64,000 nucleotides of DNA. Source: an uncultured Clostridia bacterium (GTDB taxonomy: Bacteria > Bacillota > Peptococcia > Peptococcales > Peptococcaceae). How positions within the stretch are numbered: the first letter of the stretch is position 1; the number at the start of each line of letters is the position of its first letter. Below, in pieces: positions 33,570 to 43,402 of this stretch. Below the pieces are notes generated by a model that worked only from the letters and a program-made list of their open reading frames with translations, was not told where the DNA came from and did not search any database. The position numbers and the translations under genes were made by a program. The stretch spans positions 1-64,000 of the forward strand of contig CALXSY010000008.1 in NCBI GenBank assembly GCA_944391285.1. The letters are read 5' to 3'.

Positions 33570-34868
33570 TTAGCCGTAAACTCTGATGATACTGGAAACC
33601 TTATGCACTACATCGAGTTTATTGAGCGCATCAACAGATTTGCGAATATCACGTTCGAAAACTTTATGAGTTATGATAACCAATTCAGCATTGCCGTCTA
33701 CAATATCCTTTTGGATAAATTGGCTGATGCTTACTTCGTTATCACCGAATACGGTGGCAATTTTACCTAATACGCCGGTTTGGTCCTGACAGCTGACCCG
33801 AATAAAATAACGGCTTTCAATGTCATCAATGGACTTGATCGGTAAATTTTTATAGCAGCTGCAGCTGATACGCCCCAAAGAGCCGTATTGGATATTGCGC
33901 ACAACATCAATAATATCACCCACTACAGCGCTGGCTGTCGGCAGCTCCCCTGCCCCTTTGCCGTAAAACATTACTTCCCCGGCAGCGTCACCATGGACAA
34001 AGATAGCATTAAAGGAATCATTGACCGTTGCCAAAGGATGGCTTAAAGGAATCAGCATCGGATGAACCCGGGCTTCGATGCCGCTGGGGGTATTTTTAGC
34101 TACTCCGATTAATTTCATAGCATATCCTGCCTCATTGGCATAGCGGATATCCTGCGCAGAAATAGCGGTAATACCCTCAACATAAACATCGTCCAGCACA
34201 ACCCGTGAATGAAAGGCTATCGAAGCCAAAATTGCTACTTTGCGTGCTGCATCATAGCCTTCGATATCGCTGGTAGGATCAGCCTCCGCATAGCCTAATT
34301 CGGTTGCTTTGGCTAAGGCTTGCGCAAAATCCATGCCCTCCGCAGTCATTTTGGTTAAGATATAATTGGTCGTGCCGTTGACGATACCCATGATTTCATC
34401 AATATGATTGCCGGCTAAGCATTGCTTTAACGGTCTGATAATAGGAATTGCTCCAGCTACCGATGCTTCAAAAAGCAAATCTCTCTTGTTTTCCTTAGCC
34501 GCATCCAATAATTCTTTGCCGTGCACTGCCAATAAATCTTTATTGGCAGTAACAACATTTTTGCCGGCATTTAATGCCTCTAAAATATAGCTGCGGGCAG
34601 GCTCAATTCCGCCCATTACCTCTACAATGATGTCAATTTCCGGATCATTGATGATATCGGACCATTGATCGGTGATAGTAATCTGCGGTAAAATATTGGC
34701 ACGTTTTTTCTTGGCATCCCGCACCAATATTTTGCTTATCTCCAAACGGGTGCCCGTTTTAAAATAAAATTCATCTTTTTGCCGTTCTTCTACTAATTTA
34801 TACACGCCTGTGCCGACGGTACCTAAGCCGAGAAGAGCTATCTTATGAACTTTAGTATTGTCACTCAT
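33570..34868 (-). CDS. hom: Homoserine dehydrogenase
   Basis: This 432-aa enzyme reduces aspartate semialdehyde to homoserine. It has a Rossmann start (IALLGLGTVGTGVYKL), the catalytic core GIVNGTTNYILTKM and YAEADPTSDIEGYDAARK, and a C-terminal ACT domain (QTGVLGKIATVFGDNEVSISQ) for threonine control. The ribosome site AAAAGGAG lies in the short gap after the pheB remnant. It is co-directional with lysC, from which it is 26 nt away. Confidence 0.96.
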   Translation of the reverse strand: MSDNTKVHKIALLGLGTVGTGVYKLVEERQKDEFYFKTGTRLEISKILVRDAKKKRANILPQITITDQWSDIINDPEIDIIVEVMGGIEPARSYILEALNAGKNVVTANKDLLAVHGKELLDAAKENKRDLLFEASVAGAIPIIRPLKQCLAGNHIDEIMGIVNGTTNYILTKMTAEGMDFAQALAKATELGYAEADPTSDIEGYDAARKVAILASIAFHSRVVLDDVYVEGITAISAQDIRYANEAGYAMKLIGVAKNTPSGIEARVHPMLIPLSHPLATVNDSFNAIFVHGDAAGEVMFYGKGAGELPTASAVVGDIIDVVRNIQYGSLGRISCSCYKNLPIKSIDDIESRYFIRVSCQDQTGVLGKIATVFGDNEVSISQFIQKDIVDGNAELVIITHKVFERDIRKSVDALNKLDVVHKVSSIIRVYG

Positions 34869-34890
34869 TTGCTATTCTCCTTTTTAAAGA

Positions 34891-35336
34891 TTAATCCAAA
34901 ATCTCAATTTCCTGAACTTTTGGTAACTCATAAAGCTTTTCCAATAAGGACTCTGTTTCTTGGCGCATCTCTTTAGTATCAACTACCAACATGATCTTTG
35001 CCTTGTTTTTTCCGGCACTCCTCTGTTAATAGTTAACACCTGACAGTCGGCTTCGGTGAGTATTTGCAAACAATCCGCCAAAACCTGCACATCATTTTCA
35101 CTATCAATAATCAAAGTCAGGATTCGCTCTTTAATCGTTTTTTCGTAAGGAAAAATGCTGTCGCGGTACTTATAAAAAGCACTGCGGCTTAAGCCGATTT
35201 TTTCCACCGCTTCATTGACGGTCAAATGGGTGTCCTGGTTTAATAATACCTTGATTTCAGCGGTTTTTAATATTGCTTCCGGTAAGACATCACTGCAAAC
35301 CAAATAAAAAGTTTTCTTCTCATCATGCATACACAA
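34891..35336 (-). pseudogene. pheB: ACT-domain protein PheB (UPF0735), frameshifted
   Basis: The frame from 35336 encodes a PheB-like start (FYLVCSDVLPEAILKTAEIK, the helix-turn-helix-like IGLSRSAFYKYRDSIFPY) and the first half of an ACT domain up to VLTINRGVPEK. It then runs off into TRQRSCW-stop at 34983. A -1 shift at a run of six A restores the expected ACT half (KIMLVVDTKEM to VQEIEILD, stop 34891-34893), giving about 148 aa, the normal length. One missing A in the genome or the assembly explains this. Its position upstream of hom matches other Bacillota. PheB proteins are presumed amino-acid-sensing regulators. Confidence 0.88.
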
Positions 35337-35355
35337 TCAGTCCTTGGAAAAGACA

Positions 35356-37032
35356 TTAAAACAATCCGGAAATTACGCCGTTAGCATCAACATCAATTTT
35401 TTCTGCTGCCGGTACTTTCGGCAATCCCGGCATGGTCATAATATCGCCGGTTAAAACAACTACAAAGCCTGCGCCGGCAGAAACCTTAACCTTGGCTACT
35501 GTGATATTAAAATTAACGGGAGCGCCCAATTTTTTAGCATCATCGCTGAAAGAATACTGAGTTTTGGCGATGCAAACCGGCAATTTGCCGTAGCCTAATT
35601 CTTCTAACTGAGCAATTTCTTTTAAAGCTTGCGGTGAATAATCAACACCGTCAGCGCGGTAAATCTTCTTCGCTACAGCCGCAATTTTATCTTTAATGCT
35701 CATTTCGGTATTATAAGTGAAGTTTAAGGTCGGATTTTCATTTTCTTCGGCTAAGCGCATAACCTCTTTTGCCAGTTCGATGCCGCCTTCGCCGCCTTTA
35801 GCCCACACTTCAGATAAAGCAACATTAACTCCGAGTTTTTTGCAGCTATTATAAACCATTTCCAGCTCTGCTTCGGTATCGGTGGGGAAGCGATTGATCG
35901 CTACTACTGCCGGCAGTCCGAAGCCTTGGGTAATATTTTCGATATGTCTGAGCAAGTTTGGCAAGCCTTTTTCCAAAGCCTCAAGATTCTCCTGATTCAA
36001 ATCAGCCTTAGCCACACCGCCGTTATATTTTAAAGCTCTGACTGTAGCTACGATAACTACAACCGAAGGTCTTAAGCCGGAAATACGGCATTTGATATCT
36101 AAAAATTTCTCTGCACCCAAATCAGCACCGAAACCGGCTTCCGTTACTACATAATCGCCTAATTTTAATGCGGTGCGGGTAGCCATGATGCTGTTGCAGC
36201 CATGGGCAATATTAGCAAAAGGTCCGCCGTGGATAAAGGCAGGATTGTGAGCCAAGGTTTGTACCAAGTTTGGCTTCAAAGCATCTTTCAGCAATGCTGC
36301 CATCGCCCCTTGAGCTTTCAAATCACCGGCTGTGACCGGTTTGTCCTGATAGGTATAGCCGACAACAATTTTCGCTAATTTTTCTTTTAAATCGGTGATA
36401 TTCTGGCTTAAGCAAAGAATAGCCATGATCTCGCTGGCAACGGTAATATCAAAACCGTCCTCCCGGGGAGTGCCGTTGGCTTTACCGTTTAAGCCGTCAA
36501 CAATAAAACGCAGCTGACGGTCATTCATATCCACGCAGCGTTTCCAGGTGATACGGCGGGGATCGATGCCTAAAGTGTTGCCTTGCTGAATATGATTATC
36601 CAGCATTGCCGCCAATAAGTTATTGGCAGCGCCGATAGCGTGCATATCGCCGGTAAAATGCAAATTGATATCTTCCATCGGTACTACTTGAGCATAACCA
36701 CCGCCGGCAGCACCGCCTTTAACACCAAAAACCGGTCCCAAGGAAGGTTCGCGCAAGGCGATAACGGTCTTTTTGCCGCAGAGATTTAAAGCATCGCCCA
36801 AGCCTACGGTAGTTGTTGTTTTGCCCTCGCCGGCAGGGGTCGGGTTAATAGCCGTAACCAGAATTAATTTGCCGTCTTTTTTCTCAGCATACTCATTGAG
36901 CATATTATAATCAATCTTAGCCTTGTACTTTCCGTAGCACTCCACATAATCATCTCTGATGCCTAATTTTTCGACAATCTTGCCGATAGGCTCCATCGGT
37001 GTTTCCTGGGCAATTTGAATATCGCTTTTCAT
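35356..37032 (-). CDS. fhs: Formate-tetrahydrofolate ligase
   Basis: This 558-aa enzyme makes 10-formyl-tetrahydrofolate from formate with ATP. The P-loop [40 protein letters not shown] and the formate/folate region [13 protein letters not shown] are characteristic. It feeds purine synthesis or the methyl branch of one-carbon metabolism. GGAGGG precedes the ATG. A promoter lies about 60 nt upstream. It is 20 nt from the pheB start, so it probably heads the operon leading to lysC. Confidence 0.97.
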   Translation of the reverse strand: MKSDIQIAQETPMEPIGKIVEKLGIRDDYVECYGKYKAKIDYNMLNEYAEKKDGKLILVTAINPTPAGEGKTTTTVGLGDALNLCGKKTVIALREPSLGPVFGVKGGAAGGGYAQVVPMEDINLHFTGDMHAIGAANNLLAAMLDNHIQQGNTLGIDPRRITWKRCVDMNDRQLRFIVDGLNGKANGTPREDGFDITVASEIMAILCLSQNITDLKEKLAKIVVGYTYQDKPVTAGDLKAQGAMAALLKDALKPNLVQTLAHNPAFIHGGPFANIAHGCNSIMATRTALKLGDYVVTEAGFGADLGAEKFLDIKCRISGLRPSVVVIVATVRALKYNGGVAKADLNQENLEALEKGLPNLLRHIENITQGFGLPAVVAINRFPTDTEAELEMVYNSCKKLGVNVALSEVWAKGGEGGIELAKEVMRLAEENENPTLNFTYNTEMSIKDKIAAVAKKIYRADGVDYSPQALKEIAQLEELGYGKLPVCIAKTQYSFSDDAKKLGAPVNFNITVAKVKVSAGAGFVVVLTGDIMTMPGLPKVPAAEKIDVDANGVISGLF

Positions 37033-37089
37033 AAAAAACCCTCCTTGAAATTGTTGAGATTCTTTGCTTAAAAATTACTGTATTAATTT

Positions 37090-37118
37090 ATTTTAGCATA
37101 TTATAAGGCTCACTGCAA
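37090..37118 (-). promoter_or_regulatory. Probable sigma-A promoter of fhs
   Basis: On the minus strand TTGCAG (37118-37113) and TAAAAT (37095-37090) are 17 nt apart, about 58 nt before the fhs ATG. Confidence 0.55.
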
Positions 37119-37206
37119 AAAAAGAGTGCATTTTTTCAATGATAATTTTCAATAATTTCCACAAAAATTTAATTATTATTCAAATAATCTAATTTAACCC
37201 ATAAGC

Positions 37207-37905
37207 TCAAGCCGGCTGATGCAAAGGCAAGGAAACATAAAAACAACTGCCTTCGCCCTCTTGGCTCTCCGCCCAAATACTGCCTTGATGCATTTCCACC
37301 AAAAGCTTGCAGATCCACAGCCCTAAGCCGCTGCTGACCTCATTGGCAATGCGCTTGGCTCCGTAGGAAAAGGGCTGAAACAAGCGTTTCATTTGGCTCT
37401 CCGGTATCCCGTAGCCGTTATCTTTGACGCTGAGCAGCAGCTTATCGCCTTTAGTTTCTGCGGTCAGCTCTACCCTGCCGCCGGAAGGAGTGTATTTTAA
37501 GCTGTTGTCTACCAAATTGATTATTATTTCACGCACCCTGCCGCTGTCAGCATCGAGAATAATCGTTTCCGGAGCATTTAAGACAAGGGTGATATTCTTT
37601 TGCTCCGCTTTTTGGCTCAAAAGCTCTACTACTTCCCACAAAAGATAATTTAACTGCACTTCTTCGATGCTCAGCTGGCTTTGCTTGCTCTCTAATTTTG
37701 CCCAGTCTAAAACTCTTTCTACTATTTGTGAAAGCTTTTCGGTGCTGTCCAGCATTTTGGTTAAATATTTTTTCTGTACGTCGTTTAGCTGACCGATAGA
37801 CTCATCCAGCAAAAGCTCACCAAAGCCTTTGATACCGTTTAAGGGAGTGCGGATTTCATGGCTTATTTGCGCCATCAGATAAACCATATCCAATTCGTCG
37901 TTCAT
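37207..37905 (-). CDS. Sensor-less histidine kinase coupled to a ferritin-like protein
   Basis: This 232-aa protein consists almost only of a HisKA domain (phosphorylated H16 in QISHEIRTPLNGIKGFGELL) and a HATPase_c domain (N box NLVDNSLKYTPSGG, G1 DNGYGIP, G2 SGLGLWICKLLVE). There is no membrane segment, PAS, GAF or receiver domain, so it is a cytoplasmic kinase whose input must come from a partner. Its ATG overlaps the end of the ferritin-like gene by 4 nt, which makes that protein the best candidate. No response regulator gene is adjacent. Confidence 0.88.
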   Translation of the reverse strand: MNDELDMVYLMAQISHEIRTPLNGIKGFGELLLDESIGQLNDVQKKYLTKMLDSTEKLSQIVERVLDWAKLESKQSQLSIEEVQLNYLLWEVVELLSQKAEQKNITLVLNAPETIILDADSGRVREIIINLVDNSLKYTPSGGRVELTAETKGDKLLLSVKDNGYGIPESQMKRLFQPFSYGAKRIANEVSSGLGLWICKLLVEMHQGSIWAESQEGEGSCFYVSLPLHQPA

Positions 37906-38312
37906 CCTTTTCGCTCCTTTGCCTGCAAAAATATTTGCCTGATATTTCTCAAGTGGCGGTCTTCCTCATTTTTTATTTCCTGGCACAAGGAAGTAACTTC
38001 GCCGTCTTGGTGCAGCTTTTGCAGCACATCATAATAAAAAACAGCAGCTTCTTCATTAGCAATGTATTGAACCAATTCTTCAATCAGCTCACCATCTGTT
38101 GGAGTGATATCGATTTTTTCCGGCTCTACCTTGGCATCGGACATGAGCCGCAGAATTTTTATGGCGTGGTTTAATTCATCGGCGGCGTATTGCAAAAAAC
38201 GCTCCTTTAAAGCCAAATCGCCGAATTTAGCGGCAAAACCGATATATTCGGCAGCAGCGTTTAATTCATCAGCCAGCCCTTGATTTAAAATATCTTTTTT
38301 TGTTTCTTCCAT
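37902..38312 (-). CDS. Ferritin-like/rubrerythrin-type diiron protein
   Basis: This 136-aa four-helix protein has carboxylate/histidine motifs spaced as in ferritin-like folds: DELNAAAEYIGFA in helix 1, AADELNHAIKIL in helix 2, ANEEAAVFYYDVL in helix 3 and NEEDRHLRNI in helix 4. It lacks the C-terminal rubredoxin domain of classical rubrerythrin. It may bind a diiron site that reacts with oxygen or peroxide. The downstream histidine kinase start overlaps it by 4 nt, suggesting either a sensory pair or simple coupling. Confidence 0.8.
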   Translation of the reverse strand: MEETKKDILNQGLADELNAAAEYIGFAAKFGDLALKERFLQYAADELNHAIKILRLMSDAKVEPEKIDITPTDGELIEELVQYIANEEAAVFYYDVLQKLHQDGEVTSLCQEIKNEEDRHLRNIRQIFLQAKERKG

Positions 38313-38324
38313 GCTTACACCCCA

Positions 38325-39005
38325 TTAAAAAATTAATTGCAAATTAAAGTTCAGATAATCGCAGCTCACCGGATACATTTTTATCTTTCCCAGCGATGTG
38401 CGGTAAATGTCAGTTTCTTTATTATGTAGATGTCCGTAAATTACTGCTTTTGGATTGTACTGCATGAGCAGCTCGCTGAAAAGATTGTCTTTGCCGTCAT
38501 AATCATAAGGCGGATAGTGCAAAAGAATTATAATATCTTTCTCCATGGCTTTACCTTGAGCAAGGGAACTTTTTAATCGGGCATATTCCCGCATTTTCAG
38601 CTTTTCGTCAGACCATTGAGGAGTTGCCTGATAGCCTCTGCCGCCGCAAAGGGCAAAGTTTCCTATTGGCAGTGCGTTATTATAAAGGGGAAGCATCGGT
38701 TCTAAAAGTTTTTCCGTCTTGCTGATACCTTGCCACCAAAAATCATGATTGCCTTTGACCAGCACTTTTTGCCCGGGCAAATTTTTGAGCCACAATAAAT
38801 CATAAACTGCCTCCTTTGGCTTCATTGCCCACGAAATATCCCCCGCCAGCAAAACCCAATCCTCTGCCTGCACCTTTTGCTGCCAATTGTCCCATATTTT
38901 TTGCTCATACTCCTGCCAATTCGCCCCGAATTTCTCCATGGGCTTAGTTATCTTTCCCTTTTCATCAAAGGATAAATGCAAATCCCCGATTGCCCATATA
39001 TGCAT
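38325..39005 (-). CDS. Calcineurin-type metallophosphoesterase
   Basis: This 226-aa cytoplasmic protein has the full phosphoesterase motif set: GDLHLSF, LLAGDISWA, VKGNHDFWW, LLHYPPYD and YGHLHNKE, which together bind two metals. Similar stand-alone proteins (YkuE or YpbG-like) are annotated as putative phosphohydrolases with unknown substrates. It lies between the ribonuclease G-type gene and the ferritin-like gene and is co-directional with both. Confidence 0.88.
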   Translation of the reverse strand: MHIWAIGDLHLSFDEKGKITKPMEKFGANWQEYEQKIWDNWQQKVQAEDWVLLAGDISWAMKPKEAVYDLLWLKNLPGQKVLVKGNHDFWWQGISKTEKLLEPMLPLYNNALPIGNFALCGGRGYQATPQWSDEKLKMREYARLKSSLAQGKAMEKDIIILLHYPPYDYDGKDNLFSELLMQYNPKAVIYGHLHNKETDIYRTSLGKIKMYPVSCDYLNFNLQLIF

Positions 39006-39016
39006 CTTTTTCCTCC

Positions 39017-40201
39017 TTAAAAGTCAGCGATCCGCCCCATGCCTTGACAATGAGGGCAAGCATGTCCCAGAGTTTTGCTCAAAGTCTGCCCTTTTTTTTG
39101 GCGGGTGAGTATAAATAAGCCTAAAGGACTCCAGCCCTCCAGCGACACCTTGCGCCGGTCGTTTTCAAAAGCGCAAGCCAAAGCTTCGCTTACTTCTTTG
39201 CGGTTTTCTTCGTTATTCATATCAATGAAGTCGATAATGATTATCCCGGCTAAATTGCGCAAGCGCACTTGCCGAGCAATTTCCTCCGCCGCTTGCAGAT
39301 TGATGCTTAAAAAGGTTTCCTCCACGCCTTCTTTAGCAGTAAAATTGCCGCTGTTAACGTCAATCACCACCATAGCTTCGGTTTCATCAATAACCAAAAA
39401 TCCCCCGTCCGCCAAATCCACCTTTTTAACCCACGCCTTGCGCAGTTGTGAGGACAGCGCAAATTTATTTTTAAGATACTCGCTGTCCTTTAAAAATACC
39501 GGCACTTGATAATTTTGCTGCCAGCTTTCGTAAATGCTCTCATCATCAGTCCAAACTTTTGCCAATTTACCGCTTAAATCCTGGCGCAGGCTTTCTAAGG
39601 CATTGTTTTGCCGGTATAAAATGCGTCCTTTGGTATTGATAATTCTCTGCCATTTTGCCGCAAGCTCATCATACTCCTTTTGCAGAAGAGTATGATCGGC
39701 ATTTTGTCCGTTAGTGCGCACGATTAAACCAATATCGGGCGTCAATTTCAGCTTTTCAAGCTCATTGTGAAGCTTTTTTTGCGTTTCTTCGTCGGTTATC
39801 TTGCGGGAAAGATATTTTTGTGAGCAATTAGGCAAAAGGGCAATATATTCCCCGGCTAAGGAAATCTTGCCGCTCACTGAAGGGCGTTTGTCACCGCTTG
39901 CTTCTTTAACCACCTGCACGACGATATCCTGACCGACTTTTAAAAGATCGTTGATAGCAAAAGCAATATGTGTACTTTTTCTTTCCGCCAAAACATCCTG
40001 GGCATAAATAAAGCCCATTTCCTGCCCCAGATTAATAAAGGCCGCATTTAACCCGGGCAAAATTCTCTCTACTTTGCCCCGGTAAATATCGCCGCTTTGC
40101 ACCTTGGTTTTCTGCGGCGGAAAATATTCCACTAAAAGATTGTCCCTAAAAAGAGCCAGAGCAAGCCCGTCCTTTTCCTTTAAAGCCAAAAGTTCATACA
40201 T
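39017..40201 (-). CDS. rng: Ribonuclease E/G family endoribonuclease
   Basis: This 394-aa protein has an N-terminal S1 domain (GDIYRGKVERILPGLNAAFINLG), the catalytic DNase I-like region with metal-binding aspartates in MVVIDVNSGNF and IIIDFIDM, and a CPHCQGMG zinc-link at the C-terminus. It processes or degrades RNA. At 394 residues it is shorter than E. coli RNase G and lacks the long RNase E tail. It starts 3 nt after the DUF2344 gene, a pairing common in Clostridia. Confidence 0.93.
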   Translation of the reverse strand: MYELLALKEKDGLALALFRDNLLVEYFPPQKTKVQSGDIYRGKVERILPGLNAAFINLGQEMGFIYAQDVLAERKSTHIAFAINDLLKVGQDIVVQVVKEASGDKRPSVSGKISLAGEYIALLPNCSQKYLSRKITDEETQKKLHNELEKLKLTPDIGLIVRTNGQNADHTLLQKEYDELAAKWQRIINTKGRILYRQNNALESLRQDLSGKLAKVWTDDESIYESWQQNYQVPVFLKDSEYLKNKFALSSQLRKAWVKKVDLADGGFLVIDETEAMVVIDVNSGNFTAKEGVEETFLSINLQAAEEIARQVRLRNLAGIIIIDFIDMNNEENRKEVSEALACAFENDRRKVSLEGWSPLGLFILTRQKKGQTLSKTLGHACPHCQGMGRIADF

Positions 40202-40204
40202 CGT

Positions 40205-40894
40205 TTAAACCTCCATAGGCGAAAGCAGCTGTCCGTCTTTAATGGTATACAGCTCTTGGCGGTGAATTTGGCTTATTTCAGCTCCGGGATAATTTTTGAT
40301 GATTAAGCCGACTGTTTCGTCGGGTTTAACATTGCCGTCGCTGTTATTTTGCAAAAACAGCTTGATTATGAGCAGCTCGTCTTGATATTCGGCAGTAATT
40401 TGATAAATGCCGGGACGAATATCCACCAGTTTTTTCTCCCGGGAATTTTTCTTTCGGCGCTCTACCTCTAAGCGGGGAGAAGCTAATAATTCATCGATAG
40501 TTTTTTCAATCTCCGCTAAAGGAACACTTTGCGCAAGCTTAACACTCACCCGATACTCCGCCCTTTGGATAATACTCATCACCGGCGGCGTTTTGTCATC
40601 AACAATTTTTAAAGCGTAAAGTTCCAAAGCCGGCGGCAGATGCTTCTTTAGCCTTTCAGCTATCTCCTGTGCCGGCAGTTCCTCATTCAGCTCAATATCC
40701 ACGTACTCACCGCTGCTGGTCAGCCCTACCGCCAAAGCAGAGCTGAAAGAAAGCTTAGGATGCTTATTAAAGCCTTGGCTGTAAGCCAGATTTAATCCGC
40801 TGCGCACGATGGCTCTCTGCCAGGCACGAAGCATATCCAAATGGGAGAGAAATTTTCCTGCCATGCTTTCGCCGAATTTTACTCTACATATCAC
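40205..40894 (-). CDS. TIGR03936 family radical-SAM-associated protein (DUF2344)
   Basis: This 229-aa protein is recognised by the block FLSHLDMLRAWQRAIVRSGLNLAYSQGFNKHPKLSFSSAL (positions about 16-55) and by its neighbour, a TIGR03960 radical-SAM protein. The start is GTG at 40894 with GGGAGG 8 nt before it, overlapping the upstream gene end. In many bacteria the two genes are adjacent or fused, upstream of rng. Biochemical function is not known to me; a role in RNA or ribosome modification has been guessed. Confidence 0.88.
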   Translation of the reverse strand: MICRVKFGESMAGKFLSHLDMLRAWQRAIVRSGLNLAYSQGFNKHPKLSFSSALAVGLTSSGEYVDIELNEELPAQEIAERLKKHLPPALELYALKIVDDKTPPVMSIIQRAEYRVSVKLAQSVPLAEIEKTIDELLASPRLEVERRKKNSREKKLVDIRPGIYQITAEYQDELLIIKLFLQNNSDGNVKPDETVGLIIKNYPGAEISQIHRQELYTIKDGQLLSPMEV

Positions 40895-42803
40895 CGGGCT
40901 TACCTCCCCTTAAGTCCAATTTTACCTCTCTGTCGGGACAAATCCCGCAGCCGGAACAAACACCAAAGCGGCAATCGGGAGTAACTTTAGCCTCCATCGC
41001 CTTTTTATGCTCCCTGATTAAAAAGCTTTTGCGCACGCCGCAGTCCAAATGATCCCACGGCAGAAGCTCATCATAGTCTATTTTGCGGTAAGCATAAAAT
41101 TCCGGATCGATGCCGCAGTCCTCAAAGGCTTCCATCCAGGCATCAAAATCAAAGAATTCAGACCAGCCGTCCATTTTGCAGCCTAATTCCCATGCCTTAT
41201 ACAACACTTCGCCCAAACGGCGGTCTCCTTTGGCAAAGATGGCTTCTAAATAGCTTACTTCCGGGTCGTGATAATTAAAATCAATGCGCTTATTTTTAAT
41301 CAAGCCCCGCAGATATTTCTGCCGGCGGCGCAGTTCGTCCATGGGCACCTGCGGCTCAAACTGAAAGGCGCTGAATGGTTTAGGCACAAAGCAGGAAACG
41401 CTGATATTGATCTGCGGCGGTTTGAGGAAGTTTTTCTGCGATTCCCGCACCTCATCACCGATGCTTAAAACGGTATAGCCCAGATTAGCAATTCCCGCTA
41501 AATCTTCATCGGTTTCGGTCGGCAGACCCAGCATGAAATAAAGCTTCATCTTGCTCCAGCCGTTTTCAAAGATGCGGTAGCTGACATCGACCAAATTTTT
41601 CTCCGTTACGCCTTTATTGATGACATCACGCAGTCTCTGAGTGCCGGCCTCCGGTGCAAAGGTAATACTGGAGCGCTTTAATTTCTGCACCTGCTGAGCC
41701 AGATTAACAGAGAAGTTGTCCACCCTTAAGGATGGTAAAGACACCGAGACATTGCGTTTTTCCAGTTCTTCTAAAAGCGCCGTTAACAGTTGGTAAGCGC
41801 AAGTATGGTCGCTGGTGCTCAATGAGCTTAAGGATACATCGTCATAGCCGGTATTTTTAATAATTGCCAAAGCTTGCTCTACCAATTCTTGGACGGATTT
41901 TTCCCGTACCGGACGATACAAAACCCCTGCCTGGCAAAAACGACAGCCCCTGGTACAGCCTCGAAGCACCTCTAAAACGGCTCGGTCATGCACTACTTCT
42001 AAATAAGGCACAATAGGCTTGGTGGGGAAAAAAGCGCCCTCCATGCTTTTTAACATCCTTTTTTTAATCACCTTCGGCGCTTTCGGGTGAATTGGTTCAA
42101 AGCTGGCTAAGCGCCCGTCCTCATGATAAGCGGCTTCATAAAACTCCGGTATATATACGCCTTCGATTTCCACTAAGTCCTCTAAAAATTGCTTACGGTT
42201 TAATTTACCGCCGTTTTGTTTTAAATTTTCCAGCCAGAGGGCGTAAATCTCCATATTGACCTCTTCGCCTTCGCCGATGATAAAAAAATCAGCAAAATCA
42301 GCCAAAGGTTCCGGCGTATAAGCGCAGGGACCGCCCATAAATATTAAAGGATCGTCCTCAGTACGGTCTTTTCTTTTAGGGGGAATATGAGCCAAATCAA
42401 GCATGTTGATAATATTAGTATAGCACATCTCGTACTGCAAGGTAATGCCGATACCATGAAAATCCTTTAACGGTCGGTAGGATTCCAAGCTAAAAAGAGG
42501 AATTCCTTCCTCTCTCAATAATTCCTCCATATCGTCCCAAGGCGCAAAAACTCGCTCCATCAAATAATCCGGATGGCTGTTGGCCTGCTGATAAAGGATA
42601 TTTAATCCCAAATGGCTCATGCCTATCTCATAGATATCCGGAAAAGCAAAGGCTAAATGCAAGCCGCTCTTATCCCAGTCTTTATGTATAGCGTTTAACT
42701 CTTCACCTTGATAGCGCAATGGTTTTTCTACTTGCGGCAGAATATTGAGCGCTACATATTCTTTTAAGGCTTCTCCCTTTAAATCCAGCAAAGGTTTTAT
42801 CAT
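40884..42803 (-). CDS. TIGR03960 family radical-SAM protein with B12-binding-like N-terminus
   Basis: This 639-aa protein has an N-terminal cobalamin-binding-like region (FPDIYEIGMSHLGLNILYQ, FMGGPCAYTPEPLADFADFF), the radical-SAM cysteines in RGCTRGCRFCQAG, and a Cys-rich C-terminus (CRFGVCSGCGICPD) likely to hold a second cluster. I start at 42803 because GGGAGG sits 4 nt before that ATG. It is paired with the DUF2344 gene, and the substrate is unknown. It overlaps that gene by 11 nt. Confidence 0.9.
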   Translation of the reverse strand: MIKPLLDLKGEALKEYVALNILPQVEKPLRYQGEELNAIHKDWDKSGLHLAFAFPDIYEIGMSHLGLNILYQQANSHPDYLMERVFAPWDDMEELLREEGIPLFSLESYRPLKDFHGIGITLQYEMCYTNIINMLDLAHIPPKRKDRTEDDPLIFMGGPCAYTPEPLADFADFFIIGEGEEVNMEIYALWLENLKQNGGKLNRKQFLEDLVEIEGVYIPEFYEAAYHEDGRLASFEPIHPKAPKVIKKRMLKSMEGAFFPTKPIVPYLEVVHDRAVLEVLRGCTRGCRFCQAGVLYRPVREKSVQELVEQALAIIKNTGYDDVSLSSLSTSDHTCAYQLLTALLEELEKRNVSVSLPSLRVDNFSVNLAQQVQKLKRSSITFAPEAGTQRLRDVINKGVTEKNLVDVSYRIFENGWSKMKLYFMLGLPTETDEDLAGIANLGYTVLSIGDEVRESQKNFLKPPQINISVSCFVPKPFSAFQFEPQVPMDELRRRQKYLRGLIKNKRIDFNYHDPEVSYLEAIFAKGDRRLGEVLYKAWELGCKMDGWSEFFDFDAWMEAFEDCGIDPEFYAYRKIDYDELLPWDHLDCGVRKSFLIREHKKAMEAKVTPDCRFGVCSGCGICPDREVKLDLRGGKPGDM

Positions 42804-42817
42804 ATTTCCTCCCCAAA

Positions 42818-43360
42818 TCAAATACAAATTAGATCTTTCAAATTTTCATAGGTCTTTTCACCGATACCGTTGACATTCATAATTTCTTCGGTCGAAAGAA
42901 AATTGCCGTATTTATTGCGATAGTCAATAATCGCTTGTGCCTTGACTTCGCCTATGCCTGGCAAGGTATCCAATGCAGCTTTATCGGCAGTATTGATATT
43001 GATTAAACTGCTATTAGCAGACTCTGAAGGCTTGTCTGCTGAATTGCTGTTAAGGGCAGAATCATCATTTTCCGTATTTTCTTCGTTGCTAAAGGCAGTG
43101 ATATCTGTTTCGGCAAACCATTCATTATCCGCTTCATCATCATTTTCATCTTCATCTTTTGCTGCATTGTCAGCAAGTTCATCTTTGGTAATATCTTCCT
43201 CATTGCCGACTGCCGTTACAGCGATGCTCAAAGTTTTCTCATGACTTATCTGCACTCTGTACATCTGATAGTATGCCAACTTATTGCCGAGAAATATGCC
43301 TACAGCGATAGCGATAAGCAAAATGACGGCACTTTTATAATTAATCTTTTTCTTCTTCAT
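42818..43360 (-). CDS. comEA: ComEA-like helix-hairpin-helix DNA-binding protein
   Basis: This 180-aa protein has an N-terminal membrane anchor (SAVILLIAIAVGIFLG), a very acidic Glu/Asp/Asn/Ser linker (about residues 50-115) and a C-terminal pair of helix-hairpin-helix motifs (INTADKAALDTLPGIGEVKA and NVNGIGEKTYENL). This is the layout of ComEA, the surface DNA receptor of transformation. No comEB or comEC follows, so DNA-uptake function is not assured. It lies 15 nt before the radical-SAM gene. Confidence 0.85.
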   Translation of the reverse strand: MKKKKINYKSAVILLIAIAVGIFLGNKLAYYQMYRVQISHEKTLSIAVTAVGNEEDITKDELADNAAKDEDENDDEADNEWFAETDITAFSNEENTENDDSALNSNSADKPSESANSSLININTADKAALDTLPGIGEVKAQAIIDYRNKYGNFLSTEEIMNVNGIGEKTYENLKDLICI

Positions 43361-43402
43361 AACAATATCCCCTAATGCGAAAAATAATGAAATGAATTAG
43401 TA

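Noticed and set aside
35000-35012. Programmed -1 frameshifting in pheB at AAAAAAC
   Set aside because: The slippery heptamer is in the wrong phase relative to the upstream reading frame, so a plain one-base indel in the A-run is simpler.
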